Part shown: piece after piece, positions 1-6,164 of the stretch
How positions within the stretch are numbered: position 1 is the stretch's first letter
Layout: each line of letters begins with the position of its first letter
Source: Omnitrophica bacterium GWA2_52_8
Lineage (GTDB): Bacteria > Omnitrophota > Omnitrophia > Omnitrophales > Aquincolibacteriaceae
Assembly: GCA_001804025.1 (NCBI GenBank)
Contig: MHFC01000042.1
Coordinates: 1-7,816, forward strand
Direction: 5' to 3'
DNA length: 7,816 nt
Made by a program: the position numbers and the translations under genes
Notes under the pieces: model-generated
Told to the model about the DNA's origin: nothing
What the model saw: only the letters and a program-made list of their open reading frames with translations
Databases searched by the model: none

Positions 1-327
1 AGCGACTATCGCCGTGCGTCCCTTCAAAGAAACCTCGGGATCAGGCCCTTGCCAACGCGACTGATTCGTCCGGTACAGGGCTTTTTCAAAAACACCAGCC
101 CATGAGCGTCGACAACCCCAAGAGTCCCAAAAGAGCAGGTTCCATGCCCCGCAAAAAAAACGGAATTGATAATCGTCAAATAATTTTTTTTTTACACGCT
201 ACGAAAACGGGCATTGATGCAGCAAAAGAACCAGCAGGGAGAAACCGCAAAACGTCAGGGAATTAAAAAGCATAGGGGTGCAATTTCCGGGACCAACCGC
301 TTTAAATCTTTTATGTCGATGAATAGT
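1..327. other. Region with no confident gene downstream of tRNA-Pro
   Basis: No confident coding frame or RNA is visible. The best hint lies at the very edge: on the minus strand a TTG (27-25) follows GAGG by 5 nt and would encode MKGRTAIVA to position 1. This resembles the N-terminus of a Rossmann-fold or short-chain dehydrogenase, but nine residues prove nothing. A T10 run at 184-193 and A8 at 153-160 make the middle AT-rich. The plus-strand frame starting at 214 runs through the tRNA and is not credible. Confidence 0.4.
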
Positions 328-404
328 TGGTCGGGATGGCAGGATTTGAACCTGCGGCCTCTCGGTCCCGAACCGAGCGCACTACCAAGCTGTGCTACAT
401 CCCG
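328..404 (-). tRNA. tRNA-Pro, anticodon CGG, with encoded CCA
   Basis: The minus strand folds into a complete 77-nt tRNA. The 7-bp acceptor stem pairs CGGGATG with CATCCCG, followed by discriminator A (331) and an encoded CCA (330-328). The anticodon stem CTCGG/CCGAG (377-373 with 365-361) encloses the loop TTCGGGA, whose central CGG (370-368) reads the proline codon CCG. The T arm has the GGTTCAAATCC form and the D arm contains AGCTTGGTAG. There is no intron or mismatch in the stems. It lies downstream of the gshA terminator and appears to have its own promoter at 414-442. An isolated single-copy tRNA can be an integration target, but no integrase or duplicated 3' end is visible here. Confidence 0.97.
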
Positions 405-413
405 ATGTTCTCA

Positions 414-442
414 ACAATAATCAAACTCTGGCGTGCCGTCCA
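414..442 (-). promoter_or_regulatory. Candidate sigma-70-type promoter of tRNA-Pro
   Basis: On the minus strand a -35-like TGGACG (442-437) is separated by exactly 17 nt from a -10-like TATTGT (419-414). The predicted start falls within the few bases before the mature tRNA 5' end at 404. Each hexamer matches the consensus at only 4 of 6 positions. The -10 resembles the TATTCT and TATTGT hexamers upstream of gshA and the pqqD-like gene. The leader would be unusually short, so this is tentative. Confidence 0.4.
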
Positions 443-448
443 CCCCTC

Positions 449-491
449 AATAAAAGCCGGTCCAGACAGAAAAATATTTTCCTGTACCGGC
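449..491 (-). terminator. Rho-independent terminator of gshA
   Basis: Reading leftward, GCCGGT (491-486) pairs with ACCGGC (461-456). Inside this, ACAGGAAAA pairs with TTTTTCTGT around a small loop, leaving a 4-nt bulge (CTGG) on the 3' side. The stem is followed directly by TTTTATT (455-449). It begins 47 nt after the gshA stop codon and points in the gshA direction. There is no T run on the other side, so it acts for the minus strand only. It also insulates the tRNA-Pro gene. Confidence 0.75.
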
Positions 492-538
492 CGCTTTCGA
501 AAAAGTTGATGTTTGAACTACGGTATTTGGAGCTTGCC

Positions 539-1903
539 TCAAATTCGGAGGTATTGTATCAGATTTTCACGTTTCTGACCAAGCTTCCCGCGCCACGCCT
601 CTAGCAGCGTTTCAGCGGGCGATTTTCCGTTATTTATAATTTTTTGACGAATACGGTCAACGAACAAACATTCATTACGCGATTCACGGCAACGGATTTG
701 TTTGGCCAAACTTGCGCAGGCAATTTGAACGAGCTCCGCCGCAATAGGCAGGATCGGTTTGTCCCCCAGCTTTGCCTTAAGTCCCTTTTTCGGAACCTCC
801 GCGTGCAGCCGCAGACGCTCATTTTCATTCGCGAAAGCCACCAATTCCCACGCTCTGACAAGCGCCTCTTGATCATAGAGAATTCCCTTCCAGAATGCCG
901 CAACCGAGGGGATCAAAGCGGGCTCCTGCCCGTCCGCACCCCGGATTTCGATATACTGCTTTAATCTCACTTCGGGGAAAGCGGTGCTGAGATGAAGTTC
1001 AAAATCGCCCAGCGTCGCTTTTTCATTTTGAAACCCTTTTTTTATATATTGACGGAAGGTCAGCCCCGAAACGGCAATCCATTTTTTCCGGCGCACGATA
1101 AACAACATCGGGATGTCCAATACATAGTCCATATAATCCCGGAAGGTTTTTCCCGGCTGGGTGAACGCCGGCAGGAGCCCGGAGCGGTCCGGATCCGTTT
1201 GATTCCATATTTCAAGCCGCTTTGACATCCATCCGTTGGGACTTCCCTCCGAGAAGCACGAATGAGCGAACATGGCCGAAACAATCGAAGTAATCCCGAG
1301 CGCCACGCGCAGTTTTTCCATGGCATCGGCTTCACTAAGATAATCAAGATTAATTTGATTGGTGGCCGTCAGCTTCATCATGTGATGGGAAAGCGGGCCA
1401 TGCTTCTCCATGTAGGCCGCCATGATCGCATACCGTTCCTTCGGAACCCAGGAAACCTGTTCCAGGGTACTGAAGGGCTGGATCCCAAAAGCAAGCCATT
1501 TTACGTCCGGCAGTTCTGAAGATGCCTGCCTTAATTCATACAAAAAAGTTTGAAGTTGGGCTTCAATCTCAAAGATACTGCAAACCGGAGGGGCGCTCAA
1601 TTCGATTTGCCCTCCCGGTTCAAGGGAAATATAAAGATTTCCCCGTCTCAGCCCGATGATGTTCGGCCCCTCCATGAGCGCTTCATAATGAAACTCAGAA
1701 ACCAGTCTCTTGAGGACCGCATGGACACCCGTTTCTCCATGATAAGGCAGGGCAAAACCGTCTTTGTGACACACCCCGAGAAACTCGGATTCCAAGCCGA
1801 CCCGGATCATTTCTTCCTTCTTTTCAAAGCGGTCGAAATAATGGGTCAGATCCGCTTCATGATTCAGCAGTTGACTCTGGGGTTCTTGGGTTAGTGTGCT
1901 CAA
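539..1903 (-). CDS. gshA: Glutamate-cysteine ligase, plant-type (GCS2 family)
   Basis: This 454-aa cytosolic enzyme would join glutamate and cysteine with ATP to give gamma-glutamylcysteine, the first step to glutathione. Family blocks run in order: GLESEF (about residues 36-41), SLEPGGQIELS (93-103, active-site glutamates), FGIQP (139-143), PKERYAIM (154-161), TATNQINLDY (179-188), EGSPNG (219-224), DPDRSGLLP (237-245), FPEVRLKQYIEIRGADGQ (309-326) and FWKGILYD (337-344). This order matches the plant/alphaproteobacterial class rather than the E. coli GshA class, and the length is normal. The frame stays open 81 codons further upstream. I choose TTG at 1903-1901 because AAGGAG (1917-1912) lies 8 nt before it and the family alignment begins just after; the longer reading would cross a promoter and a palindromic repeat. 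No gshB is present. It appears monocistronic, with its own promoter and terminator. Confidence 0.93.
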   Translation of the reverse strand: MSTLTQEPQSQLLNHEADLTHYFDRFEKKEEMIRVGLESEFLGVCHKDGFALPYHGETGVHAVLKRLVSEFHYEALMEGPNIIGLRRGNLYISLEPGGQIELSAPPVCSIFEIEAQLQTFLYELRQASSELPDVKWLAFGIQPFSTLEQVSWVPKERYAIMAAYMEKHGPLSHHMMKLTATNQINLDYLSEADAMEKLRVALGITSIVSAMFAHSCFSEGSPNGWMSKRLEIWNQTDPDRSGLLPAFTQPGKTFRDYMDYVLDIPMLFIVRRKKWIAVSGLTFRQYIKKGFQNEKATLGDFELHLSTAFPEVRLKQYIEIRGADGQEPALIPSVAAFWKGILYDQEALVRAWELVAFANENERLRLHAEVPKKGLKAKLGDKPILPIAAELVQIACASLAKQIRCRESRNECLFVDRIRQKIINNGKSPAETLLEAWRGKLGQKRENLIQYLRI

Positions 1904-1919
1904 AACACCTGGCTCCTTG

Positions 1920-1942
1920 AGATAATGTGGTCTAGAATAGCG
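1920..1942 (-). promoter_or_regulatory. Shared 23-bp upstream element, gshA copy
   Basis: This stretch matches 7664-7686 upstream of the pqqD-like gene at 20 of 23 positions, on the same strand and just before the Shine-Dalgarno sequence in both cases. It includes the proposed -10 hexamer and continues into the likely initial transcribed region (ACATTATCT). Two of the three differences lie symmetrically in a central hexamer and keep it a perfect palindrome: TCTAGA here, TGTACA in the other copy. That pattern is what a conserved operator would show. The similarity extends weakly upstream as CCC-TAAA. No regulator is identified. Confidence 0.6.
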
Positions 1943-1962
1943 CCTTTTAGGGCCTCCGACAA
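1934..1962 (-). promoter_or_regulatory. Candidate promoter of gshA
   Basis: On the minus strand TTGTCG (1962-1957) and TATTCT (1939-1934) are separated by exactly 17 nt, each matching the sigma-70 consensus at 4 of 6 positions. Transcription would start near 1927, giving a leader of about 24 nt that contains the AAGGAG ribosome binding site. Its position inside the open frame upstream of gshA supports the downstream TTG start. Confidence 0.55.
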
Positions 1963-2024
1963 TAACGTAATTCAGGCGGGTACCTACCATTTGATGCAGT
2001 TGTTTTTCATTCCCGCACGTATTT

Positions 2025-2057
2025 TCCGCCAAAGGCGGATCAGCCTCAGGCTGAGGC
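2025..2057. repeat. Paired palindromes, REP-like
   Basis: Two hairpins lie side by side, each with a 6-bp stem and 3-nt loop: TCCGCC-AAA-GGCGGA (2025-2039) and GCCTCA-GGC-TGAGGC (2043-2057). The arrangement resembles bacterial REP-type intergenic elements. A similar pair of GC-rich hairpins occurs inside coding sequence at 6122-6142. Copy number in the genome cannot be judged from one window. Confidence 0.5.
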
Positions 2058-2130
2058 GGGCAGCCACAATTTCGAAGATCTCCGATAAAACCATTCGGAT
2101 GACAAGAGGCAAGCACTGTATGAAGGGGTA

Positions 2131-2142
2131 GGCGCCCGCGCC
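2131..2142. repeat. Short GC-rich inverted repeat
   Basis: GGCGC and GCGCC are separated by CC, forming a tight 5-bp hairpin between the exporter and gshA. It has no T run on either side, so it is not a typical terminator. Confidence 0.35.
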
Positions 2143-2251
2143 CCACATCTGTCTTTTATACAGGTTTCGCTATCGAAAAAACGGAGAGGTCTTAGACTGG
2201 CTTGGCGGAGAGCGAAAAGCAAGAACTTCCGGGCCGGGCCGGTTGTAGAAT

Positions 2252-4027
2252 TTAATAAAATTTCTGAGCTTCCCAAAGCTTGAGAAATCTTCCTTTTCGG
2301 GCGAGCAGTTCCTCCAAAGTCCCTTGTTCGGCAATCATCCCTTCCTCCAGCACCACAATCCGGTCCGCATGGCGAATGGTCGAAAGCCGGTGCGCAATCA
2401 CGATCGAGGTTCTATCTTTCACCGCATCCTGAACCGCTTCCTGAATCAGCCGCTCGGTTTCGCTGTCGAGCGCACTTGTCGCCTCATCCAGCACAAGGAT
2501 CTCCGCCTGCTTTAAAAGCGCGCGGGCAATAGAAAGCCTTTGCCGTTCTCCGCCGGAAAGCCGGATTCCGCGGTCGCCGACGGGCGTATTCAGGCCATCG
2601 GGAAGAGTCATCACAAAATCGTTAAGCCGCGCCTGTTTTAAAACACGCGTCAAGGATTCCTGTGAAAATTCCGTCTCCTCCAAACCATAAGTCAAATTAA
2701 ACAAAATCGTCTCATTAAAAAGCAGAGACTCCTGCCCGATATAGGCCAACCGGCGGTGATAGGACTGCAGGGTAAAATCACAAATGTCCCGTCCGTCCGC
2801 AAAAAGAGTCCCCCGGGGGCACTCATAAAGCCGCATCAAAAGATGAATTAAGGTTGTCTTTCCCGAACCGCTCAAGCCTACAATAGCCGTCATGCGTCCT
2901 TTTTCCATTTTAAAAGATACGTTTTTAAGCGCCGGCTTTTTCTGTCTGGGATAGTTAAAACTTAACCTCTCAAAACAAATCTCTCTTTCGACCCCGCGAA
3001 ACTCATGCGCACCGTCCATTACGGCGTACTTGTCCCGGTCGGAGAAAATTTCTTCCAGTTCATCCAGAGCGCCGCGCAGGGATGCAAAAACAGCGCGAAG
3101 GCGCGCGAAGGCCCCGAAAGAAGCCGTTGAGCGGCGCAAGACAAGAAAAAAAACCAGGTGCCCGGCAACAGTTCCGGAACCCTTGCCTGACAAAACGAAC
3201 GGCAGCAGCATCATTAAAATAAAAATCATCGTGAGACCGGCCATCTCCTGGACCGGCCCGATGACCGCCTGTTTCTTTTCAATCTTTGCGGATGCCTCCT
3301 CCACGGCATCGCTGAATTTCTTAAAGCTTTCCTTCTCGCGTGTTTCGCTTGAAAAAGCCTTGATCAGCGGGATGCAGGACAATGTGTTCGAAATCTTCCG
3401 GGCAAGGCGCGCGTGGTCTTTTGCGAGCAAAATCGACGCTTTGCGGATTTGGCGGATGACCCGCCCCACAAGCAGTGTCAAAAAGGGCCAGACGATCAAG
3501 GTAATGATCGTCAACAACCATGAAATTTTGGCCATGATCATAAGACTGATCGCCAAAAGAGCCGCAGCATAAAAAACCTGGTGCAGCGCCCTTAAACTTT
3601 GGGCGACGTGCCGCGGATGATTGATGACGATATTCTGAAGATGTCCCGCATGATTTTTATCGAAAAAAAACTTCCCAAAACCAAGATACCGTTCATAAAT
3701 CAAAAACCTCAACCGGGTCGAAAACTGCTTAACCTGGACCATGACGCTCATGTTGTAAACCATTTGAATCAGGTTTTTTAAAAGCATCATAAGAAACACA
3801 AATCCGATCAAGGAAATCAAAGGGCGGGAACCGGGAGTCCTCATTTGAGACGGTATCAAACCGGCGAGATATTGAAAATAAAAGGTCTCGCGGAAGGAGT
3901 CTGCACTCCCCCCGATCAGCGTGTGAATCGTCGGAACCAGCAAGGCATAAACAATTCCCTGAAGACCCACCGCTAAAAGGGCGAGCCCCAAAGCGCCTGC
4001 GCCGAAAATGAAATTAACCCGGGCCAT
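2252..4027 (-). CDS. ABC exporter half-transporter, MsbA/lipid-flippase-like
   Basis: The 591-aa protein fuses a six-helix exporter membrane domain to an ATPase domain and would work as a homodimer in the inner membrane. Hydrophobic segments lie near residues 6-33, 68-90, 150-190 (two helices) and 262-298. The ATPase (about 348-591) is complete: Walker A GLSGSGKTT (384-392), Q-loop Gln432, signature LSGGERQ (490-496), Walker B ILVLDE (510-515) with catalytic Glu515, D-loop SALD (518-521) and switch His546. There is no N-terminal peptidase domain, so it would not cleave a leader itself. It starts 55 nt after the glycosyltransferase stop and is probably last in the operon. The ATG at 4027 has only a weak ribosome site. 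The frame stays open 22 codons further upstream with exporter-like residues (FSILLKFF) but no ATG, GTG or TTG, so the true start may be unusual. An imperfect AT-rich inverted repeat lies in the gap (4051-4078). The substrate is unknown; lipid-linked glycan, glycolipid or peptide are all possible. Confidence 0.9.
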   Translation of the reverse strand: MARVNFIFGAGALGLALLAVGLQGIVYALLVPTIHTLIGGSADSFRETFYFQYLAGLIPSQMRTPGSRPLISLIGFVFLMMLLKNLIQMVYNMSVMVQVKQFSTRLRFLIYERYLGFGKFFFDKNHAGHLQNIVINHPRHVAQSLRALHQVFYAAALLAISLMIMAKISWLLTIITLIVWPFLTLLVGRVIRQIRKASILLAKDHARLARKISNTLSCIPLIKAFSSETREKESFKKFSDAVEEASAKIEKKQAVIGPVQEMAGLTMIFILMMLLPFVLSGKGSGTVAGHLVFFLVLRRSTASFGAFARLRAVFASLRGALDELEEIFSDRDKYAVMDGAHEFRGVEREICFERLSFNYPRQKKPALKNVSFKMEKGRMTAIVGLSGSGKTTLIHLLMRLYECPRGTLFADGRDICDFTLQSYHRRLAYIGQESLLFNETILFNLTYGLEETEFSQESLTRVLKQARLNDFVMTLPDGLNTPVGDRGIRLSGGERQRLSIARALLKQAEILVLDEATSALDSETERLIQEAVQDAVKDRTSIVIAHRLSTIRHADRIVVLEEGMIAEQGTLEELLARKGRFLKLWEAQKFY

Positions 4028-4082
4028 GACGAAAAACTTCAGAAGGATCGAAAAATCTGCACCAAAAGAATGATTTTTGATT

Positions 4083-6164
4083 TTATAGCCCCTCTAAAAG
4101 GACGGGTATCCTCAAAATATCCTTGGCGCCATACACCAAAGTATACCCGCGCGACGTTTCGGACAACTGTGCTGCAATTTTTTGCGGCACCGTCTTTTTA
4201 GAATTTTCATTCTCATTCCCGCACACAGTCCTCAAATATTCATCATCAAGCAGCCTCCGGCGGAATGAACTCCGGTCCATGGTTTTAACGGATAATCTTT
4301 CATTTTTCCGAAATCTTGGGAAAATCACCCGCAAGACGTCTGAAACGTCACCCGCACAGCCCCGCCATATCTTTAAAGGATCGAGCAAATATTTTTTCCG
4401 GCCGGCAGACCATATCATGCTGTTCTTGAGGCTGGAAAAATTTTTTTCTACGGACACGGCGGGGAGGGCGACGGAATTAAACAGGCTTCTTCCCCGCACA
4501 CGGCCATTGTTGAGTTCCAGAACGGGATGTTCATCCGAAAAATAACGGTAGCCGGCTTGCAGGCATGCCGTTGCCAGCGTACTTTTTCCGGCCCCTTTTT
4601 CTCCCATAATCAAAACGCCCCGACCGCCTTTTTGAAGCAAAGCACCATGAACCAGCGATGCCCCCTGCGGTCGCATCAGAAGCGCCAGCGGCCCCAAGAA
4701 GGCCCCGTGAAAAATCCAATTATCCCTGTAAAACCGCCGCTTGGTCATTGTGATAAACGCTCTATTTTTATGAGGGTCGATTCTTCCATAAATCCCGCAT
4801 CCGGGAGAGTCACAGGAAAGGAGCCCCTGACCGGAACCGACTTTCTTTTCCCAATCTTTCCTTTGCTCGAAAAAATAAATTTCCAGCGGTTTACGGTCAG
4901 GGCCTTCCTGCATTAATTTATTTTCCCAGAGAGACGGTAAAAATCTTTTCACAATGCTGAAGTAGTCAGAACTGCCGGTTTTTAAACGGACCTTCCAGCC
5001 GTGAAAGTTTAATTCTTTAGTCCGCAGCAGCGCCGGCTTCTGTGAGTTGAAATAGTTTCTCTTCGCTAAAGCGATCATCACACGCCGTCCGCAGCGGCGG
5101 GCTTCCTTAGCCATCCCCAGCCGGGTAAAAAAAGATGAAAGCACCATATCGCGGCTCATCGCTTCTCGCGTATTCTCGAAATGTTTCTTGCCGATCCCGC
5201 GCACGCTCGCCCGAAGATCCCGAACCGCTTTTTGCCGGCTATTCAACGCCGCATAAAAGATTCCGCGATACAGGGATTCGGAAAACCATCGGTTGAGCCG
5301 CGGTATTTTTCCAAAGACCGGGTGGACAGGAAAAACCGGTTCTTTTTGTAATAAACCGGCCCCCGCAGAAATTATTTTGTCGTTTTTCCCGAGATTGCTC
5401 AACGGAAAGCGCCTCAGGTCATTTTTCCATTTTTTGAAAAATCTTAACGCATTCTGGTCAACAGCCCCGGGACGGCCGCTTCGGAACAAATTGTGATGAA
5501 TAATTTTGACGCCGCCGTGATAAAAAATCTTGAACCCGGCCTGCCGCACCCGCAGGCAATAATCAATGTCTTCATATTGGCTCGGGAAAAATCTTTCGTC
5601 AAACCCGCCGACTTTGTTGATCACATGCCTCGGCACAAGCCAGCAGGGCCCCGGAAGGGCATCCACCTCTTTAAGATAATCTCTTTGACCGCGGTCGATT
5701 TCTTCGCGTCCCACCGAACCGAACGGCAAAATGCTGTATTCGGCACAGAAAATGCGCCGGCCGGGAAAAACCACTTTGCCGCCCACGATCCCCACACCCG
5801 GCTGCTGTTTTGTTACGGCATACAATTTCTCCAGCCATCCGCCGGTGACTTTCACATCATCATCTAAAAGCACAACCCACGGACGGTCCGTCCGCCGCAG
5901 CGCTAAATTGGCTCCGCCCGAAAATCCGAGATTTCGCCGGCTTTTAATCAGCCGGACATCCCGGGCAAAATGCTTCTCAAGATGATCCGCCGTACCATCG
6001 GAACTGGCGTTGTCCAAAACCGTCACCTGACACGGCAGTCCCCGCGTGTGGCGCCTCACGGAGAGCAGACATTTTGTCAATATCTGCCTCGCGTTATACG
6101 TCACAATAATGATATCTGTCAGCGGCAAGCCGCCTCCGGCGGGTCCATTTTTTTCCATAATCAT
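4083..6164 (-). CDS. Fusion of GT2 glycosyltransferase and HPr-kinase-like P-loop domain
   Basis: The 693-aa protein has two recognisable parts. Residues 15-245 are a GT-A glycosyltransferase of the rhamnosyltransferase-like GT2 group: TDIIIVTYN (16-24), DNASSDGT (51-58), NLGFSGGAN (79-86), a DDD metal/nucleotide-sugar motif (101-103) and GGFDERFF..QYEDIDYCLRVRQAGF (186-211) with the likely catalytic acidic pair. Residues about 385-693 resemble HprK-related kinases of surface-polymer and RiPP loci: HGALL (507-511), Walker A GEKGAGKST (521-529) and the SDE acidic motif (543-545). The middle (245-385) is basic and unrecognised. No membrane helix is evident. The start ATG (6164-6162) overlaps the sulfotransferase stop as ATGA and lacks a clear Shine-Dalgarno, suggesting translational coupling; a second in-frame ATG is at 6158. 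I infer sugar transfer plus nucleotide-dependent phosphorylation of a shared substrate or partner. No HPr protein is present. The frame is continuous, so a recent frameshift fusion is unlikely. Confidence 0.85.
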   Translation of the reverse strand: MIMEKNGPAGGGLPLTDIIIVTYNARQILTKCLLSVRRHTRGLPCQVTVLDNASSDGTADHLEKHFARDVRLIKSRRNLGFSGGANLALRRTDRPWVVLLDDDVKVTGGWLEKLYAVTKQQPGVGIVGGKVVFPGRRIFCAEYSILPFGSVGREEIDRGQRDYLKEVDALPGPCWLVPRHVINKVGGFDERFFPSQYEDIDYCLRVRQAGFKIFYHGGVKIIHHNLFRSGRPGAVDQNALRFFKKWKNDLRRFPLSNLGKNDKIISAGAGLLQKEPVFPVHPVFGKIPRLNRWFSESLYRGIFYAALNSRQKAVRDLRASVRGIGKKHFENTREAMSRDMVLSSFFTRLGMAKEARRCGRRVMIALAKRNYFNSQKPALLRTKELNFHGWKVRLKTGSSDYFSIVKRFLPSLWENKLMQEGPDRKPLEIYFFEQRKDWEKKVGSGQGLLSCDSPGCGIYGRIDPHKNRAFITMTKRRFYRDNWIFHGAFLGPLALLMRPQGASLVHGALLQKGGRGVLIMGEKGAGKSTLATACLQAGYRYFSDEHPVLELNNGRVRGRSLFNSVALPAVSVEKNFSSLKNSMIWSAGRKKYLLDPLKIWRGCAGDVSDVLRVIFPRFRKNERLSVKTMDRSSFRRRLLDDEYLRTVCGNENENSKKTVPQKIAAQLSETSRGYTLVYGAKDILRIPVLLEGL
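6122..6142. repeat. Double GC-rich palindrome inside the glycosyltransferase 5' end
   Basis: GCGGC-AA-GCCGC (6122-6133) overlaps CCGCC-TCC-GGCGG (6130-6142). Together they encode the PAGGGLP stretch at residues 8-14, just before the first beta strand of the GT domain. The 11-mer GCCTCCGGCGG recurs at 4253-4263 near the 3' end of the same gene. It resembles the paired hairpins at 2025-2057 in layout. Confidence 0.4.

Larger units (their letters stand above)
1904..2251. other. Palindrome-rich intergenic region between the ABC exporter and gshA
   Basis: This 348-nt stretch separates the exporter stop codon from the gshA start. It holds the gshA promoter, the shared 23-bp element and several GC-rich dyads: 2025-2039, 2043-2057, 2131-2142 and the near-palindromic CCGGGCCGGGCCGG at 2229-2242. 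Two minus-strand open frames cross it, but neither has a convincing ribosome binding site or recognisable protein motif, and both run through the palindromes. No classical hairpin-plus-T-run terminator was found for the upstream operon. Confidence 0.6.

Noticed and set aside
214..420. Plus-strand frame of 68 aa
   Set aside because: It reads through tRNA-Pro, and its C-terminal text (GWQDLNLRPLGPEPS) is the familiar false translation of an antisense tRNA.
1904..2146. 81-codon upstream extension of gshA
   Set aside because: It is not family-like, crosses the paired hairpins, the promoter hexamers and the shared element, and a TTG with an AAGGAG site stands where the family alignment begins.
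2229..2242. CCGGGCCGGGCCGG as terminator of the exporter operon
   Set aside because: It is repetitive rather than a clean dyad and has no T run after it on either strand.
2046..2276. 76-aa minus-strand frame overlapping the exporter 3' end
   Set aside because: It overlaps the exporter's final codons, has no ribosome binding site, runs through GC-rich palindromes and shows no recognisable motif.
3030..3572. 180-aa plus-strand frame
   Set aside because: It is antisense to the exporter's membrane and linker region, very rich in Arg, Lys and Ser, and explained as a shadow of that gene.
4051..4078. AAAAATC/GATTTTT inverted repeat between the glycosyltransferase and exporter as a terminator
   Set aside because: The stem is only 7 AT-rich pairs with a 14-nt loop, so it is unlikely to stop transcription; the exporter is kept in the operon.
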